Below are positions 46,494 to 58,506 of a stretch of 64,000 nucleotides of DNA, piece by piece. The position numbers and the translations under genes were made by a program. The DNA lies in NCBI RefSeq assembly GCF_028649455.1, contig NZ_JAQSIO010000004.1, forward strand, positions 496,001 to 560,000, read 5' to 3'. The DNA comes from Curvibacter microcysteis. Lineage in GTDB: Bacteria > Pseudomonadota > Gammaproteobacteria > Burkholderiales > Burkholderiaceae_C. The notes under the pieces are model-generated. The model was not told the DNA's origin and made no database searches. It saw only the letters and a program-made list of their open reading frames with translations. Position 1 is the stretch's first letter. The number at the start of each line of letters is the position of its first letter.

Positions 46494-46600
46494 GGCGGAC
46501 CGCTCCGCGCCCGGGGCTCTGAAAGGGCTTGCCAAGCCCAGGCACTGCCGCTGCAATGGACCCCACGAAGGCGATGGCGCCTTCCTGGGGGAGCGCGCAC

Positions 46601-48061
46601 ATGGCAGAGCAAGGGGCAGACCACTGGGATGTGTTGATCGTGGGGGCCGGTCTGTCCGGCATCGGGGCCGCCGTGCACCTGCAGCAGGCCAGCCCCGGGC
46701 AGCGCTGGGCCTTGCTGGAGGCGCGCAACACCTTGGGCGGCACCTGGGACCTGTTCCGCTACCCGGGTGTGCGCTCCGACTCGGACATGCACACCCTGGG
46801 CTACCGCTTCAAACCCTGGACCGACGCCCAGGCCATCGCCAGTGGCCCAGCCATCCTGCGCTACCTGCAGGACACCGTGGCCGAGCACGGCCTGGCGCCT
46901 CACATGCGCTACGGCCAGCGCGTGCGCCGTGCCCGCTGGCGTGACGACGACGGGGTCTGGCATGTGGATGTCCACGCCACAGAAGACGCTCCGCCACGCC
47001 ACTGGCGCTGCCGCTTCCTGATCCTGGCCTGCGGCTACTACCGCTATGACCAGGGGCACCAACCCGACTTCCCGGGCCAGGCGCAGTTTGAAGGCCGCCT
47101 GGTGCACCCGCAGCACTGGCCAACCGACCTGGCCGTGCGGGGCCAGCGTGTGGTGGTGGTGGGCAGTGGAGCCACCGCCATGACCCTGGTGCCCGCGCTG
47201 GCGCAGCAAGGCGCCCAGGTCACGCTGCTGCAACGGTCACCGACCTATGTGGTGTCGCGGCCCTCGGTGGACCGAATGGCCCAGGCCTTGCAGCGCCACC
47301 TGCCCGCGCGCCTGGCCCACGGTCTGACGCGCTGGAAAAACATCTTGTTGGGCCAGTACATCTACCGCCTGGCCCGGCGGCGCCCGCAACGCCTGCGCAC
47401 CCTGTTGCAGCGAGGCGTGCGCCACGCCCTGGGGCCTGACTTTGATGTGGAGCGCCACTTCAGCCCGCGTTACGCCCCCTGGGACCAGCGCCTGTGCCTG
47501 GTACCTGACGGCGACCTGTTCAAGGTGCTGCGCCGGGGCCAGGCCCAGGTGCTGACCGACGAGATCGCCACCTTCACCGCCCACGGCCTGCAGCTGCGCA
47601 GCGGACAAACGCTGGAAGCCGATGTGGTGGTCAGCGCCACCGGGCTGGAACTGCTGGCCTTTGGGGGCATTGAACTGGAGGTCAACGGCCAGGCCATCCA
47701 CCCCGGCCAGAGCCTCAGCTACCGAGGCCTGATGCTGGCTGGTGTGCCCAACCTGGTGTACGTGATGGGCTACACCAACGCCGCCTGGACGCTGCGCAGT
47801 GACCTGGTCAGCCAGTACGCCTGTCGCCTGCTGCGCCACATGCACCAGCAGCAGCTCAACCGCTGCATGGCCCCCATCCCGACGCCCTGGCCGGCCACTG
47901 CAGGCTGGGCCGATTTCAGCTCGGGCTACATCCTGCGCTCGCTGGACCAGTTCCCCCGCCAGGGTCACGACAGCCCCTGGCGCGTGCGGCAAAGCTACCT
48001 GCACGAGCTGCTGAGCCTGCGCTGGGGCCGACTCAACGATGGGGTGCTGCGTTTTTCCTGA
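46601..48061 (+). CDS. Flavin-dependent monooxygenase, Baeyer-Villiger-like
   Basis: The ATG with GGGGGAG upstream gives 486 residues, displacing earlier in-frame ATGs. The FAD site is [34 protein letters not shown] and the fingerprint [12 protein letters not shown] (FxGxxxHxxxW) mark a class B monooxygenase, and a second Rossmann motif ([12 protein letters not shown]) binds NADPH. Enzymes of this type insert oxygen into ketones or oxidise N and S atoms. The substrate is unknown and no ketone pathway genes adjoin it. It stands 107 bp after gdhA and converges on icd. Confidence 0.87.
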   Translation: MAEQGADHWDVLIVGAGLSGIGAAVHLQQASPGQRWALLEARNTLGGTWDLFRYPGVRSDSDMHTLGYRFKPWTDAQAIASGPAILRYLQDTVAEHGLAPHMRYGQRVRRARWRDDDGVWHVDVHATEDAPPRHWRCRFLILACGYYRYDQGHQPDFPGQAQFEGRLVHPQHWPTDLAVRGQRVVVVGSGATAMTLVPALAQQGAQVTLLQRSPTYVVSRPSVDRMAQALQRHLPARLAHGLTRWKNILLGQYIYRLARRRPQRLRTLLQRGVRHALGPDFDVERHFSPRYAPWDQRLCLVPDGDLFKVLRRGQAQVLTDEIATFTAHGLQLRSGQTLEADVVVSATGLELLAFGGIELEVNGQAIHPGQSLSYRGLMLAGVPNLVYVMGYTNAAWTLRSDLVSQYACRLLRHMHQQQLNRCMAPIPTPWPATAGWADFSSGYILRSLDQFPRQGHDSPWRVRQSYLHELLSLRWGRLNDGVLRFS

Positions 48062-48112
48062 CGGGGTGAAGGGCCCCCCGAGCGACCCCGCATCCCCCAA
48101 TGCAACGCCCAT

Positions 48113-48139
48113 GAAAAAACCCGCCACCAGGGCGGATTT
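48113..48139 (-). terminator. Intrinsic terminator of icd
   Basis: On the minus strand CCGCC, 5 nt, GGCGG is followed by six T residues. It lies 54 bp after the icd stop. Confidence 0.8.
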
Positions 48140-48192
48140 CAGGGGCTTTGCAACCTGGCCCCGCCAGCGGCGGGTCCAGGCGGGGGGCAGCC

Positions 48193-50430
<2,238 letters not shown>

Positions 50431-50710
50431 CGCTGATCTCAAGAATGGGTAATGAAAGGCCGTCGGCTGGTTCTCAGACCGGCAGTCATGCTTGGATATT
50501 GCCTGATTTTGCTTGCGGTCGTCTGACCCCAAGCTGATTTTTGCAACGCGATTTTACAATGCAAAAACCGACCCGACGCGGGCTGGGGTGACCGGGGGCC
50601 AGGCAGCGCAAATCATCCCCCGATCGCCGCCCGACAGCAAGGCGGACGACCCGCATTCACCGCTCCAAGGCCATGCTGCACGGCCAGGGCGGCACCTCAC
50701 TGGAAAGACC

Positions 50711-51166
50711 ATGACGCAAGACAACACCGTGCTGAACGGCCCAGGCCCTCGCCCCCTCCAACGCTGGCTGCGCGCCTACGGCGCCGCCTTGCTGGGGCTG
50801 TGCGTGCTGGACGGCCTGTGGCTGGGCTGGGCCAGCGGGGACCTGTACCAGGTGCTGCAGCCCTGGCTGGGCCCGGTGCGCTGGGGCCCGGCCGCCCTGT
50901 TTTACCTGGGCTACCCGGCGGGCCTGGTCACGCTGTGCCTGGGGCCGCGCCCGGCCCACGTCCGGGTGGCCGCGCTGCGGGGGGCGCTGATGGGCTTGAT
51001 GGCTTACGGCACCTACGACCTCAGCAACCTGGCCACGCTGCGCGATTGGCCGCTGGGCTTGAGCCTGATCGACCTGCTGTGGGGCACGGCCCTGTCGGCC
51101 GCCCTGGCCACGCTGGGCTACTGGGCGCAGGGCCTGGGCCTGAGCCGCTCAGGCCAGGAACAGTGA
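50711..51166 (+). CDS. DUF2177 family membrane protein
   Basis: The ATG at 50711, preceded by GGAAAG, gives 151 residues; the longer upstream frame lacks a start with support. The protein has about four hydrophobic helices and the YGTYDLSNLATLRDWPL segment characteristic of DUF2177. Function is unknown. Its 3' end overlaps the convergent hemW by 18 bp. Confidence 0.8.
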   Translation: MTQDNTVLNGPGPRPLQRWLRAYGAALLGLCVLDGLWLGWASGDLYQVLQPWLGPVRWGPAALFYLGYPAGLVTLCLGPRPAHVRVAALRGALMGLMAYGTYDLSNLATLRDWPLGLSLIDLLWGTALSAALATLGYWAQGLGLSRSGQEQ

Positions 51167-52360
51167 CTGCAGGTCGCTCAGGAAGTCAAAGCCGCGTTCG
51201 GTGGGTTTGACGCGCGCGAAGTCGCGCTCGATCAGGCCCTTGCGCTCGGCCTCGTCCAGACCAGCGGCGATGGCGCTCAGCGGCAGGCCGGTGCGGTCGC
51301 TGAAGTCTTGCAAGGCAAAACCCTCGCGCAAGCGCAAGGCATTGAGCATGTACTCAAACGGCAGCTCGCTGCGCTTGACCTCGTTTTCCTGCGCGATGGC
51401 CTGGCCCGCCAGGGCGCGCTCCATGTACAGGCGCGGCTCGCGCACCCGCACCTGGCGCAGCACGCGGTGGGCAAAGCTCAGCTTGCCATGCGCGCCCGCG
51501 CCAATGCCCAGGTAGTCGCCAAACTGCCAGTAATTGGTGTTGTGGAAGCAGCCATGGCCAGGCTTGGCATAGGCCGACACCTCGTAGCGGCCCAGGCCGG
51601 CCAAGGCGGTGCGTTCGGTGATCAAGTCCAGCATGGCGTAGGCGGTGTCGTCCTCGGGCACCACGGGCGGGAACTTGGCAAAGTAGGTGTTGGGCTCGAT
51701 GGTCAGGTGGTAGACCGACAGGTGCGGGGGCGCCAGCGCCAGCGCCGTGTCCAGGTCCTGTGCCAAGCCGGCCAGGTCCTGCCCGGGCAAGGCGTACATC
51801 AGGTCCAGGTTGAAGGTGTCAAACGAGGCCGCTGCTTCTTCCACCGCGGCCAAGGCCTGGGCCCGGTTGTGCACCCGACCCAAAGCCTGCAGGTGGCCGT
51901 CGTTGAAGCTCTGCACCCCCACCGACAGGCGCGTCACGCCGGCCTGGCGGAAGGCGCGGAAGCGGTCTTTCTCAAAGGTGCCGGGGTTGGCTTCCAGGGT
52001 GATCTCGCAGTCGGCCTCCAGGCGCAGGCGCGCTCGCAAACCGCTGATGAGCTGGTCAATGGCCTCGGGCGAGAACAGGCTGGGCGTGCCCCCGCCAATG
52101 AAGATGCTGTGCACCGAACGGCCCCAGATCAAGGGCAACGAGGCCTCGAGGTCGGCCATCAGCGCGGCCAGGTAGCGTTGCTCGGGCGGCGAGGCGCTTT
52201 GGCCGTCATCGCCCTTGAACTCGTGCGAGTTGAAGTCGCAGTAAGGGCACTTCTTCAGGCACCAGGGCAGGTGCACATACAACGACAGCGGCGGCAAGGC
52301 GCTCAGGCTCAGGGTGCCGGGACGCATGTAGTGCTGGGGGTCGAGCGGGGCGCTGCTCAC
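51149..52360 (-). CDS. hemW: Radical SAM haem chaperone HemW
   Basis: This 403-residue protein has the radical SAM cluster CLKKCPYCDFNSHEF (CxxxCxxC), and GGGTPSLF and VQSFND typical of the HemW/HemN-like group. HemW inserts haem into respiratory enzymes and lacks coproporphyrinogen oxidase activity. Its ATG overlaps the rdgB stop by 4 bp. The rph-rdgB-hemW order is common in beta-proteobacteria. Confidence 0.94.
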   Translation of the reverse strand: MSSAPLDPQHYMRPGTLSLSALPPLSLYVHLPWCLKKCPYCDFNSHEFKGDDGQSASPPEQRYLAALMADLEASLPLIWGRSVHSIFIGGGTPSLFSPEAIDQLISGLRARLRLEADCEITLEANPGTFEKDRFRAFRQAGVTRLSVGVQSFNDGHLQALGRVHNRAQALAAVEEAAASFDTFNLDLMYALPGQDLAGLAQDLDTALALAPPHLSVYHLTIEPNTYFAKFPPVVPEDDTAYAMLDLITERTALAGLGRYEVSAYAKPGHGCFHNTNYWQFGDYLGIGAGAHGKLSFAHRVLRQVRVREPRLYMERALAGQAIAQENEVKRSELPFEYMLNALRLREGFALQDFSDRTGLPLSAIAAGLDEAERKGLIERDFARVKPTERGFDFLSDLQSLFLA

Positions 52361-52971
52361 AGGCAGCCCTCCGGCAGCCAGCGCTCGCGCATCAACTGCA
52401 GCATCTGCTGCGCGGCGCGGCCTCGGTGGCTGTTGGCGTTCTTGACCTCGGTGGGCAATTGGGCAAAGGTCTGGCCGAACTCGGGTATGAACATCACGGG
52501 GTCAAAACCAAAACCGTTGTCACCCACCGGCTCCTGCGTGATCTGGCCCACCGCGCGGCCGACGGCAATCAGCGGCTCGGGGTCTTCAGGCGAACGCACG
52601 GCCACCAGGGTGCTGACCAGGGCCGCACGGCGCTGGCTCTGGCCCTTCATTTGCTCCAGCAGGGCGCGGACATTGTGGTCGTCGCCCTTGGGGTAGCCGA
52701 ACTGGGTGGCGTAATAAGCCGTGTCCACGCCGGGCAGACCGCCAAAAGCGTCCACGCACAAGCCGGCATCGTCGGCCAGCGCGGGCAAGCCACTGTGCTG
52801 AGCGGCATGGCGGGCCTTGGCCAGGGCGTTTTCCACAAAGGTGCGAAAGGGTTCGGCCGCTTCGGGAATGCCCAGTTCACCTTGGCGCAGGAGCGCAATG
52901 CCCAAGGGGGCGAACAAGGCCTGCAGCTCGGCGAGCTTGCCTTGGTTGTTGGAGGCCAGGACCAGTTTCAT
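52357..52971 (-). CDS. rdgB: XTP/dITP diphosphatase (non-canonical purine NTP pyrophosphatase)
   Basis: This 204-residue Ham1/RdgB protein opens with KLVLASNNQGKLAELQALF and has the ADDAGLCVDAFGG and GDNGFGFDPVMFIPE motifs. It hydrolyses ITP, dITP and XTP to monophosphates, keeping deaminated purines out of nucleic acids. It sits 35 bp after rph and overlaps hemW, so it belongs to a housekeeping operon and not to the purine-degradation island. Confidence 0.96.
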   Translation of the reverse strand: MKLVLASNNQGKLAELQALFAPLGIALLRQGELGIPEAAEPFRTFVENALAKARHAAQHSGLPALADDAGLCVDAFGGLPGVDTAYYATQFGYPKGDDHNVRALLEQMKGQSQRRAALVSTLVAVRSPEDPEPLIAVGRAVGQITQEPVGDNGFGFDPVMFIPEFGQTFAQLPTEVKNANSHRGRAAQQMLQLMRERWLPEGCL

Positions 52972-53006
52972 CGGGTTCTCACATCAGGGGTCAAAAAGGC
53001 GTCGGA

Positions 53007-53753
53007 TCAGGCCGCCGCCAAAGCGTTCTTTTGCAGTTGCACCAGCTCGGCGATGCCTGACTCGGCCAGGGCCAGCAGCTGGTCCATCTCGTGGCGGGTG
53101 AAGGCCACGCCTTCGGCCGTGCCCTGCACTTCCACATAGTGTCCCGCACCGGTCATGACCACGTTCATGTCGGTGTCACAGGCCGAGTCTTCGGTGTACT
53201 CGAGGTCGAGCAGGGGCGTGCCTTGCACGATGCCCACCGAAATGGCCGCCACGTGGTCGCGGATGGGCGAGGCCGTGATCTTGCCCGCGGCCAGCAAGCC
53301 GTTGACCGCGTCTTGAGCCGCCACAAAAGCGCCCGTGATGGCCGCGGTGCGGGTGCCGCCATCGGCCTGCAGCACGTCGCAGTCGAGGTGCAGGGTGCGT
53401 TCGCCGAGCAATTGCAGGTCAAACACCGCACGCAGGGAGCGGCCGATCAGGCGCTGGATTTCTTGCGTTCGGCCGCTTTGCTTGCCACGCGCCGCCTCAC
53501 GGTCGCTGCGCGTGTGGGTGGCGCGCGGCAGCATGCCGTATTCGGCGGTGACCCAGCCAGCACCGGTGCCGCGCTGGTGGCCCGGGACTTTTTCTTCGAC
53601 CGAGGCGGTGCACAAGACCTTGGTGTGACCGAACTCGATCAGCACCGAGCCTTCGGCATGCATGGTGTAGCGGCGCGTGAGGCGCACTGGGCGCAATTGC
53701 TTGGCCGTGCGTTGCTGGCTGCGGACAAAAGCGGAGGCGATGGGGGTGGTCAT
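53007..53753 (-). CDS. rph: Ribonuclease PH
   Basis: This 248-residue protein has [34 protein letters not shown], and [13 protein letters not shown], which are the phosphate-dependent 3' exonuclease signatures of RNase [19 protein letters not shown] carries the metal-binding aspartates. It trims 3' ends of tRNA precursors. It is full length, and a 136-bp gap with no clear signal separates it from the phosphatase gene upstream. Confidence 0.97.
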   Translation of the reverse strand: MTTPIASAFVRSQQRTAKQLRPVRLTRRYTMHAEGSVLIEFGHTKVLCTASVEEKVPGHQRGTGAGWVTAEYGMLPRATHTRSDREAARGKQSGRTQEIQRLIGRSLRAVFDLQLLGERTLHLDCDVLQADGGTRTAAITGAFVAAQDAVNGLLAAGKITASPIRDHVAAISVGIVQGTPLLDLEYTEDSACDTDMNVVMTGAGHYVEVQGTAEGVAFTRHEMDQLLALAESGIAELVQLQKNALAAA

Positions 53754-53889
53754 GGGTTCATCCTGTCTTCAATGGAGCTCTTGCAGAGCCTGTGCGGTGG
53801 CGCCCGCCAAGCGGTGGGCAAGCGCCCTCTCCGGGGCCAGCCGCCGAGCGAGGCCAGGGGACGGCGGCTCGACCGCAGCAGCCCCCAAC

Positions 53890-54792
53890 TCAGTTCTTGC
53901 GCGCTGCCGAACGCCGAATGGCCTCGTTGATCTCGGCAATCGAGCGCTCGATGGCCGCGTCGTCCAGGTCGTCCACCAGGTTGTCGAGCACGCCCGACTG
54001 GATGGTGGAGGCGAACACCCCTTCATGGATGCTGTCGGTGGAGATGCCCCGGGTGGACTCGAAGGTGTCGGGGGTCTCCCACTCCAGCGCCACGGCCGTG
54101 ACGTTGTCGCTGTTATCACCGGCCTTGCGCAGGGCGGACTCAACCAACTCAGGCACGGCTTCAGCCACCGGAGCCCGGCTGAGCTGGTGCACGATTTCAT
54201 CCTCGCTGACGCTGCCCCACAAGCCGTCCGAGCACAGCAAAATCTTGTCACCCTGCTGCAGCAAGGCTGGGCCGGCCAAATCGAACACCGGCTTGGTGGG
54301 CGACCCCAGGCAGGTGAACAGCACGTTGCGGTTGACGCGGTCGGGCAAAGTCAAACCGGGGGTGCGGTGCTCCATGTAGGAGTGGTCGCGGGTGCGGGTC
54401 AGCAGCTCGTTGTCGCGCACCAGGTAAAGGCGCGAGTCACCGCAATGCACCCAGCTGGCGCTGCCGCTTTGCAGCACCCCTGCGACCAGGGTGGTGCGCG
54501 GTGTGTCCAGCATGCCCTGGTCGGCCGCGTAGCGCAGGATCTGCTGGTGCGCGGCCATCAGCGCGTTGGACAGGAATTCGCTCACATCGGCCAAGCGGGG
54601 CTTGGCCTCGCGCTGGAACAGAGCCGAGATGGTTTGCAGCGCCAGTTGCGCCGCCACCTCGCCCTCCGGGTGCCCGCCCATGCCGTCGGCCAGCACGAAC
54701 AAGGCCGAATCCCGCGTGTAGCAGTAGCCCATGCGGTCTTCGTTCTTTTCTCGGCCACCTCGGCGGCTGACCTGGAAAACGGAGAATTTCAT
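53890..54792 (-). CDS. PP2C-type serine/threonine phosphatase
   Basis: This 300-residue protein has the PP2C metal motifs RRGGREKNEDR near the N terminus, LADGMGGHPEGE (about residues 34-45), LCSDGLW and a DNVTAV end. The enzyme removes phosphate from Ser/Thr residues with two Mn/Mg ions. The start of this gene overlaps the stop of the kinase gene by 4 bp, so the pair is translationally coupled and likely acts on the same targets. Confidence 0.94.
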   Translation of the reverse strand: MKFSVFQVSRRGGREKNEDRMGYCYTRDSALFVLADGMGGHPEGEVAAQLALQTISALFQREAKPRLADVSEFLSNALMAAHQQILRYAADQGMLDTPRTTLVAGVLQSGSASWVHCGDSRLYLVRDNELLTRTRDHSYMEHRTPGLTLPDRVNRNVLFTCLGSPTKPVFDLAGPALLQQGDKILLCSDGLWGSVSEDEIVHQLSRAPVAEAVPELVESALRKAGDNSDNVTAVALEWETPDTFESTRGISTDSIHEGVFASTIQSGVLDNLVDDLDDAAIERSIAEINEAIRRSAARKN

Positions 54793-55799
54793 TTGGGTTT
54801 GGCCCCCATGTCAGTGGCCTCACGCCCGGTCTTCTTCTTCGTGTCAGACACCAGGGTGTCGAACTGCAGGCGCACCTTCTCGCCCACGGTCAGCTTGGTG
54901 TAGCGGCGCTCGCCTTCGCGGCTGAGCTCTTTTTGCAGCGCGAACACCGACTGCGGGCGCGACAAGGGGTCCAGCGCCATGCACCACTCGACCACCTCGA
55001 TCAAGTTGTCCGAGTACACCCCGCGCAAACGCGACAAGGCCAAGGAGAGCCGGTCTTTTTCCAGCCGCTGCGGCGCCTCGTTGGGCGGGTAGCCCTGCAT
55101 GCAGGCGTAGATGCAGGCACCGATGGCGTAGATGTCGGTCCAGGGGCCCATGGAGGCGTCACGCCGGTACATCTCAGGGGCGGCAAAACCAGGGGTGTAC
55201 ATGGGGCGGATGAAGTTACCCTCTTTGGACAGCACTTCGCGCGCCGCGCCAAAGTCGATCAGCACCGCTTTGTTGTCATCGGTGATGAAGATGTTGGCGG
55301 GCTTGATGTCCAGGTGCAGCATCTTGTGCTGGTGCACGATGCGCAGTCCGCGCAGCACCTCGTCAAACAAGGAGCGGATGGTGGACTCGCGGAACACCTT
55401 TTGCGTCTTCAAGTCGCGCGCGGTGATGATGAAGTCCTGCAGGGTGGCGCCCTCCAGGTAGTTCATCACCATGTAGACGGTTTCGTTCTCACGGAAGAAG
55501 TTCAGCACGCTCACCACCGAGGGGTGGGAGATTTGCGCCAGCGAACGACCTTCTTCAAAAAAACTCTTCAAACCCAGCCGGTACAAAGACAACTTGTCGG
55601 CCTGCACCTTGGGCAGCAACTCGCCCGGGGCGCGCGTGGCCAGCGAAGACGGCAGGTACTCTTTGACCGCGACCTGCTGCCCTTCCATGTCCAAGGAGAG
55701 GTAGACCACACCAAAGCCGCCCGCAGAGAGGCGTCGCACCACGCGGTAGCCACCGATCACGGTATCTGGTGGGAGTGGCGCCGGTTTGACCTTCGACAT
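54789..55799 (-). CDS. Hanks-type serine/threonine protein kinase
   Basis: This 336-residue soluble kinase has the glycine loop SAGGFGVVY (residues 26-33), Lys 46 in VAVKEYLP, the catalytic loop HLDIKPAN (162-169) and DFG (182-184). The catalytic loop has Leu where most kinases have Arg before Asp, a non-RD form that usually does not need activation-loop phosphorylation. It has no transmembrane helix or extracellular sensor, unlike PknB-type kinases. It is divergent from yicC across 71 bp. Confidence 0.93.
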   Translation of the reverse strand: MSKVKPAPLPPDTVIGGYRVVRRLSAGGFGVVYLSLDMEGQQVAVKEYLPSSLATRAPGELLPKVQADKLSLYRLGLKSFFEEGRSLAQISHPSVVSVLNFFRENETVYMVMNYLEGATLQDFIITARDLKTQKVFRESTIRSLFDEVLRGLRIVHQHKMLHLDIKPANIFITDDNKAVLIDFGAAREVLSKEGNFIRPMYTPGFAAPEMYRRDASMGPWTDIYAIGACIYACMQGYPPNEAPQRLEKDRLSLALSRLRGVYSDNLIEVVEWCMALDPLSRPQSVFALQKELSREGERRYTKLTVGEKVRLQFDTLVSDTKKKTGREATDMGAKPK

Positions 55800-55870
55800 G
55801 GGTGAGAGACGGGACGGCAGAGCATCCAGGCGGGATAATCCGCAGTATTGAAGTTACGTGAAAAAGTCCA

Positions 55871-56788
55871 ATGCCAGTTTACAGCATGACCGGTTACGCC
55901 ACTGCCCAACAGGAAGTGGCCCCCTCCGAGACCGGCGGCGACGCCAAAAGCGCCAGCGCCACCCGCATCGGGCTGGAAATCCGCTCGGTCAACAGCCGCT
56001 TCTTGGACCTGAGCTTTCGCCTGCCCGAAGAGCTGCGCCAGCATGAGCCCGCCCTGCGCGAGCTGCTGAACGCCAAGCTCAAACGCGGCAAGGTGGAAGT
56101 GCGCGCCGCCCTGGAGCAGGAAAACGGCGGAGGCCTCAAAGAGCCCACCACGCGCCAGCTGCAAAAACTCAATGCCATGCAGGACAACATCCGCGCCTGG
56201 CTGCCCCAGGCCGCGCCGCTGAGCGTGGCCGACGTCATCCGACTGGGGGGCAGCGAGGCGGGCACCGTGCAAACCACGGGCGAGCAAATTCAAGCCCTGG
56301 CCGCCAAAGCCATCAAGGAGCTGATGGCGGCGCGCCAGCGCGAAGGCGCTCGCCTGTCGACCATGCTGCTGGACCGCATCGCCCAACTGCGCGCCTTGGC
56401 CGCCCAAGCCGTGCCGCTGGTGCCCCAACTGGTGGAACAGCAGCGTCAGCGTTTTCTCGAGCGCTGGAAAGAGGCCATGAACCTGGCCGAGGGCGCCACC
56501 GCCCCCGAAGCCGCTCAGGACCGGGCCCTGTCCGAAGCCACGGCCTTTGCCATCCGCATCGACGTGGCCGAAGAAATCACCCGCCTGGACTCCCACCTCG
56601 ACGAGCTGGAGCGCCTGCTGAGCAAGGGGGGCGAGCTGGGCAAGCGCCTGGACTTCCTGATCCAGGAACTGCACCGCGAAGCCAACACCCTGGGCTCCAA
56701 ATCCGCCGCCATGGAGCTGACGCGCATCAGCGTGGACATGAAGGTGCTGATCGAGCAAATGCGCGAACAAGTGCAGAACATCGAGTGA
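55871..56788 (+). CDS. yicC: YicC family endoribonuclease-like protein
   Basis: This 305-residue protein opens with SMTGYATAQQE and has RSVNSRFLDLSFRLPEELR, plus the C-terminal GKRLDFLIQELHREANTLGSKS and ELTRISVDMKVLIEQMREQVQNIE of the YicC/DUF1732 family. YicC is implicated in RNA decay in other bacteria. A long charged insert (residues 16-33) after the first motif contains a small Ser/Gly/Thr stretch. In many relatives gmk follows; here the convergent enoyl-CoA hydratase gene does. Confidence 0.95.
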   Translation: MPVYSMTGYATAQQEVAPSETGGDAKSASATRIGLEIRSVNSRFLDLSFRLPEELRQHEPALRELLNAKLKRGKVEVRAALEQENGGGLKEPTTRQLQKLNAMQDNIRAWLPQAAPLSVADVIRLGGSEAGTVQTTGEQIQALAAKAIKELMAARQREGARLSTMLLDRIAQLRALAAQAVPLVPQLVEQQRQRFLERWKEAMNLAEGATAPEAAQDRALSEATAFAIRIDVAEEITRLDSHLDELERLLSKGGELGKRLDFLIQELHREANTLGSKSAAMELTRISVDMKVLIEQMREQVQNIE

Positions 56789-56794
56789 TCTGCA

Positions 56795-56818
56795 CCGTGG
56801 CCCCGCCTGGGGCCACGG
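56795..56818. terminator. Hairpin between convergent yicC and the enoyl-CoA hydratase gene
   Basis: CCGTGGCCCC, GCCT, GGGGCCACGG is a perfect 10-bp stem in the 33-bp gap. Without a T-run it is terminator-like for both strands. Confidence 0.55.
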
Positions 56819-56821
56819 ACC

Positions 56822-57589
56822 TCACAGGCCCGAGAAGTCGGGGCGGCGCTTTTCCATGAAGGCCGTGAAGGCCTCCTTGGCTGCCGGCTCTTGCAGCATG
56901 CGGCCAAAGCTGGCGCCCTCTTCCGTCATGCGCTGGGCCACCAAGGCGGCTTGGCCGCCCTTCATCAGGCGCTTGGTCTCGATCAAGGAGCTCAGCGGCT
57001 TGGCCGCCAGCTTCTTGGCTACCAACTGCGCCACACCATTGGCTTCGGTCGGCGGCACCACGCGGTTGACCAGGCCGACTTCCAGGGCGGCTTCGGCCAT
57101 GAAGGGCTCGCCCAGCAGCAGCGCCTCGGCAGCGCGGTGGTAACCCAGCATCTGCGGCACCAGCAGGCTGGAGGCGGCCTCCGGGCACAGGCCCAGGTTC
57201 ACAAAAGGCATCGAGAACGCCGCGTTGTCACCCGCGTAAACCAGGTCGCAGTGGAACAGCATGGTCGTGCCGATGCCCACGGCCGGACCGCAGACCGCCG
57301 CCACCACCGGCTTGGGGAAGGCCGCCAGGCCGTGCAGAAAACGGAACACCGGCGAGTCCATGCCCGCGGGCGGCTTGTTCAGGAAGTCACCAATGTCGTT
57401 GCCGGCACTGAAGATGGTGAGGTCGCCCTGGAACACCACCACACGCACCGCTGCGTCCGCCTGAGCGGCCACCAGCGCGTCGGCCATGCTGGCGTACATC
57501 GCTGAGGTGATGGAGTTCTTCTTGTCGACGCGGTTCAGGGTGATGGTGGTGACACCGGCTTCGGTGTGGACCAGGATGTCTTGGCTCAT
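56822..57589 (-). CDS. Enoyl-CoA hydratase/isomerase family protein
   Basis: The start is fixed by AAGGAGG upstream of the internal ATG (MSQDILVHTEAG), giving 255 residues. Crotonase features are ITLNRVDKKNSIT, LTIFSAGNDIGDFL (oxyanion-hole region) and FPKPVVAAVCGPAVGIGT. The catalytic glutamate pair is not complete at the usual places, so it may be an isomerase or have another crotonase-fold activity. It is the last gene of the fatty-acid series on the minus strand. Confidence 0.87.
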   Translation of the reverse strand: MSQDILVHTEAGVTTITLNRVDKKNSITSAMYASMADALVAAQADAAVRVVVFQGDLTIFSAGNDIGDFLNKPPAGMDSPVFRFLHGLAAFPKPVVAAVCGPAVGIGTTMLFHCDLVYAGDNAAFSMPFVNLGLCPEAASSLLVPQMLGYHRAAEALLLGEPFMAEAALEVGLVNRVVPPTEANGVAQLVAKKLAAKPLSSLIETKRLMKGGQAALVAQRMTEEGASFGRMLQEPAAKEAFTAFMEKRRPDFSGL

Positions 57590-57678
57590 GCGGCCTCCTT
57601 GGATGTGAGTGGGGTGGGGGTGAATCGGGCAGGAACGAGCAACAGCAGGCCAGCGACCGAGGGGCCGCGCCTGGCCAC

Positions 57679-58506
57679 TCACTCCTTGAAGTACACGACT
57701 TGGTGGGTGCTGACCAGCAACTGGCCCGCCTGGTTCCAGAGCTGGGCGGTCTGGTCAAAGAAGCCGTTGCGGAATTCTTGCGCGCGGGCCTGACCCAGCA
57801 AATAGCCGGGCCCTGTGGCGGCCAGTTCGGCCAGGCCCACATGGAAATACGTGGTGATGGACACCGTGCCTGCGGGCACCCGGGTGGCGCGGCGCAGCCA
57901 GACGCGGGGAAAGAAGATGTCGGCCATGGCCGCCAGAGCGCAGAAGTCGAGCGGGCGTGGTGGCTGGTCGCGCATCCACAGCTGGGACAGGCTGCTGTCG
58001 CCCGAGCCGTCCCACTGCTGCGGGATCACGCCGGCCACCGGCCGCATCTCATAGCGGTTGATCCACTCCACGGCGCGCGCCAGGTCCAGGCGGGGCACTT
58101 CCTCGGGTGGGGGCACTTGGGGCATGGGCGCGTCGGACACGCTCCAGGTCTCGCGCCGCGCCGCCGTCACGGCCGTGGCCGTGGTGCACACCACCGGCTG
58201 GCCATCGGCGTCTTTTTGCAATTGCGTGATGACCCAGTGCTGGGTCGAGCGGTTGGTGCGCACCGGTTGCGCCTGCACTTCGAACTCACCCGCACTCACC
58301 GCGCCCGCGTAATTGACCGTCAGCGACAGCGGCTCGCCCAGCAGGTCGGGGTGGCGCAGCACCGCCTCCAGCAGCGTCGCCGCGGTGGTCCCACCAAATG
58401 GGCCCACCATGTTCCAGTAGGCCGGGCTGGACTGCCCCGTGTAATGCCCTGCAGCCGAAGCCGAGGGCGCCAGTTTCAGCGCGGTATCAAGCGGATGTGA
58501 GCTCAT
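57679..58506 (-). CDS. Acyl-CoA thioesterase (TesB-like double hot-dog)
   Basis: The internal ATG (MSSHPLDTALKL) gives 275 residues. Two hot-dog-like halves are seen. The N-terminal part has WNMVGPFGGTTAATLLEAVL, a 4HBT-type segment, and the C-terminal part has AMADIFFPRVWLRRATRVPAGTVSI. Such thioesterases release free acid from acyl-CoA and limit CoA trapping. It lies between the repeat array and the enoyl-CoA hydratase gene, 89 bp upstream of the latter. Confidence 0.83.
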   Translation of the reverse strand: MSSHPLDTALKLAPSASAAGHYTGQSSPAYWNMVGPFGGTTAATLLEAVLRHPDLLGEPLSLTVNYAGAVSAGEFEVQAQPVRTNRSTQHWVITQLQKDADGQPVVCTTATAVTAARRETWSVSDAPMPQVPPPEEVPRLDLARAVEWINRYEMRPVAGVIPQQWDGSGDSSLSQLWMRDQPPRPLDFCALAAMADIFFPRVWLRRATRVPAGTVSITTYFHVGLAELAATGPGYLLGQARAQEFRNGFFDQTAQLWNQAGQLLVSTHQVVYFKE

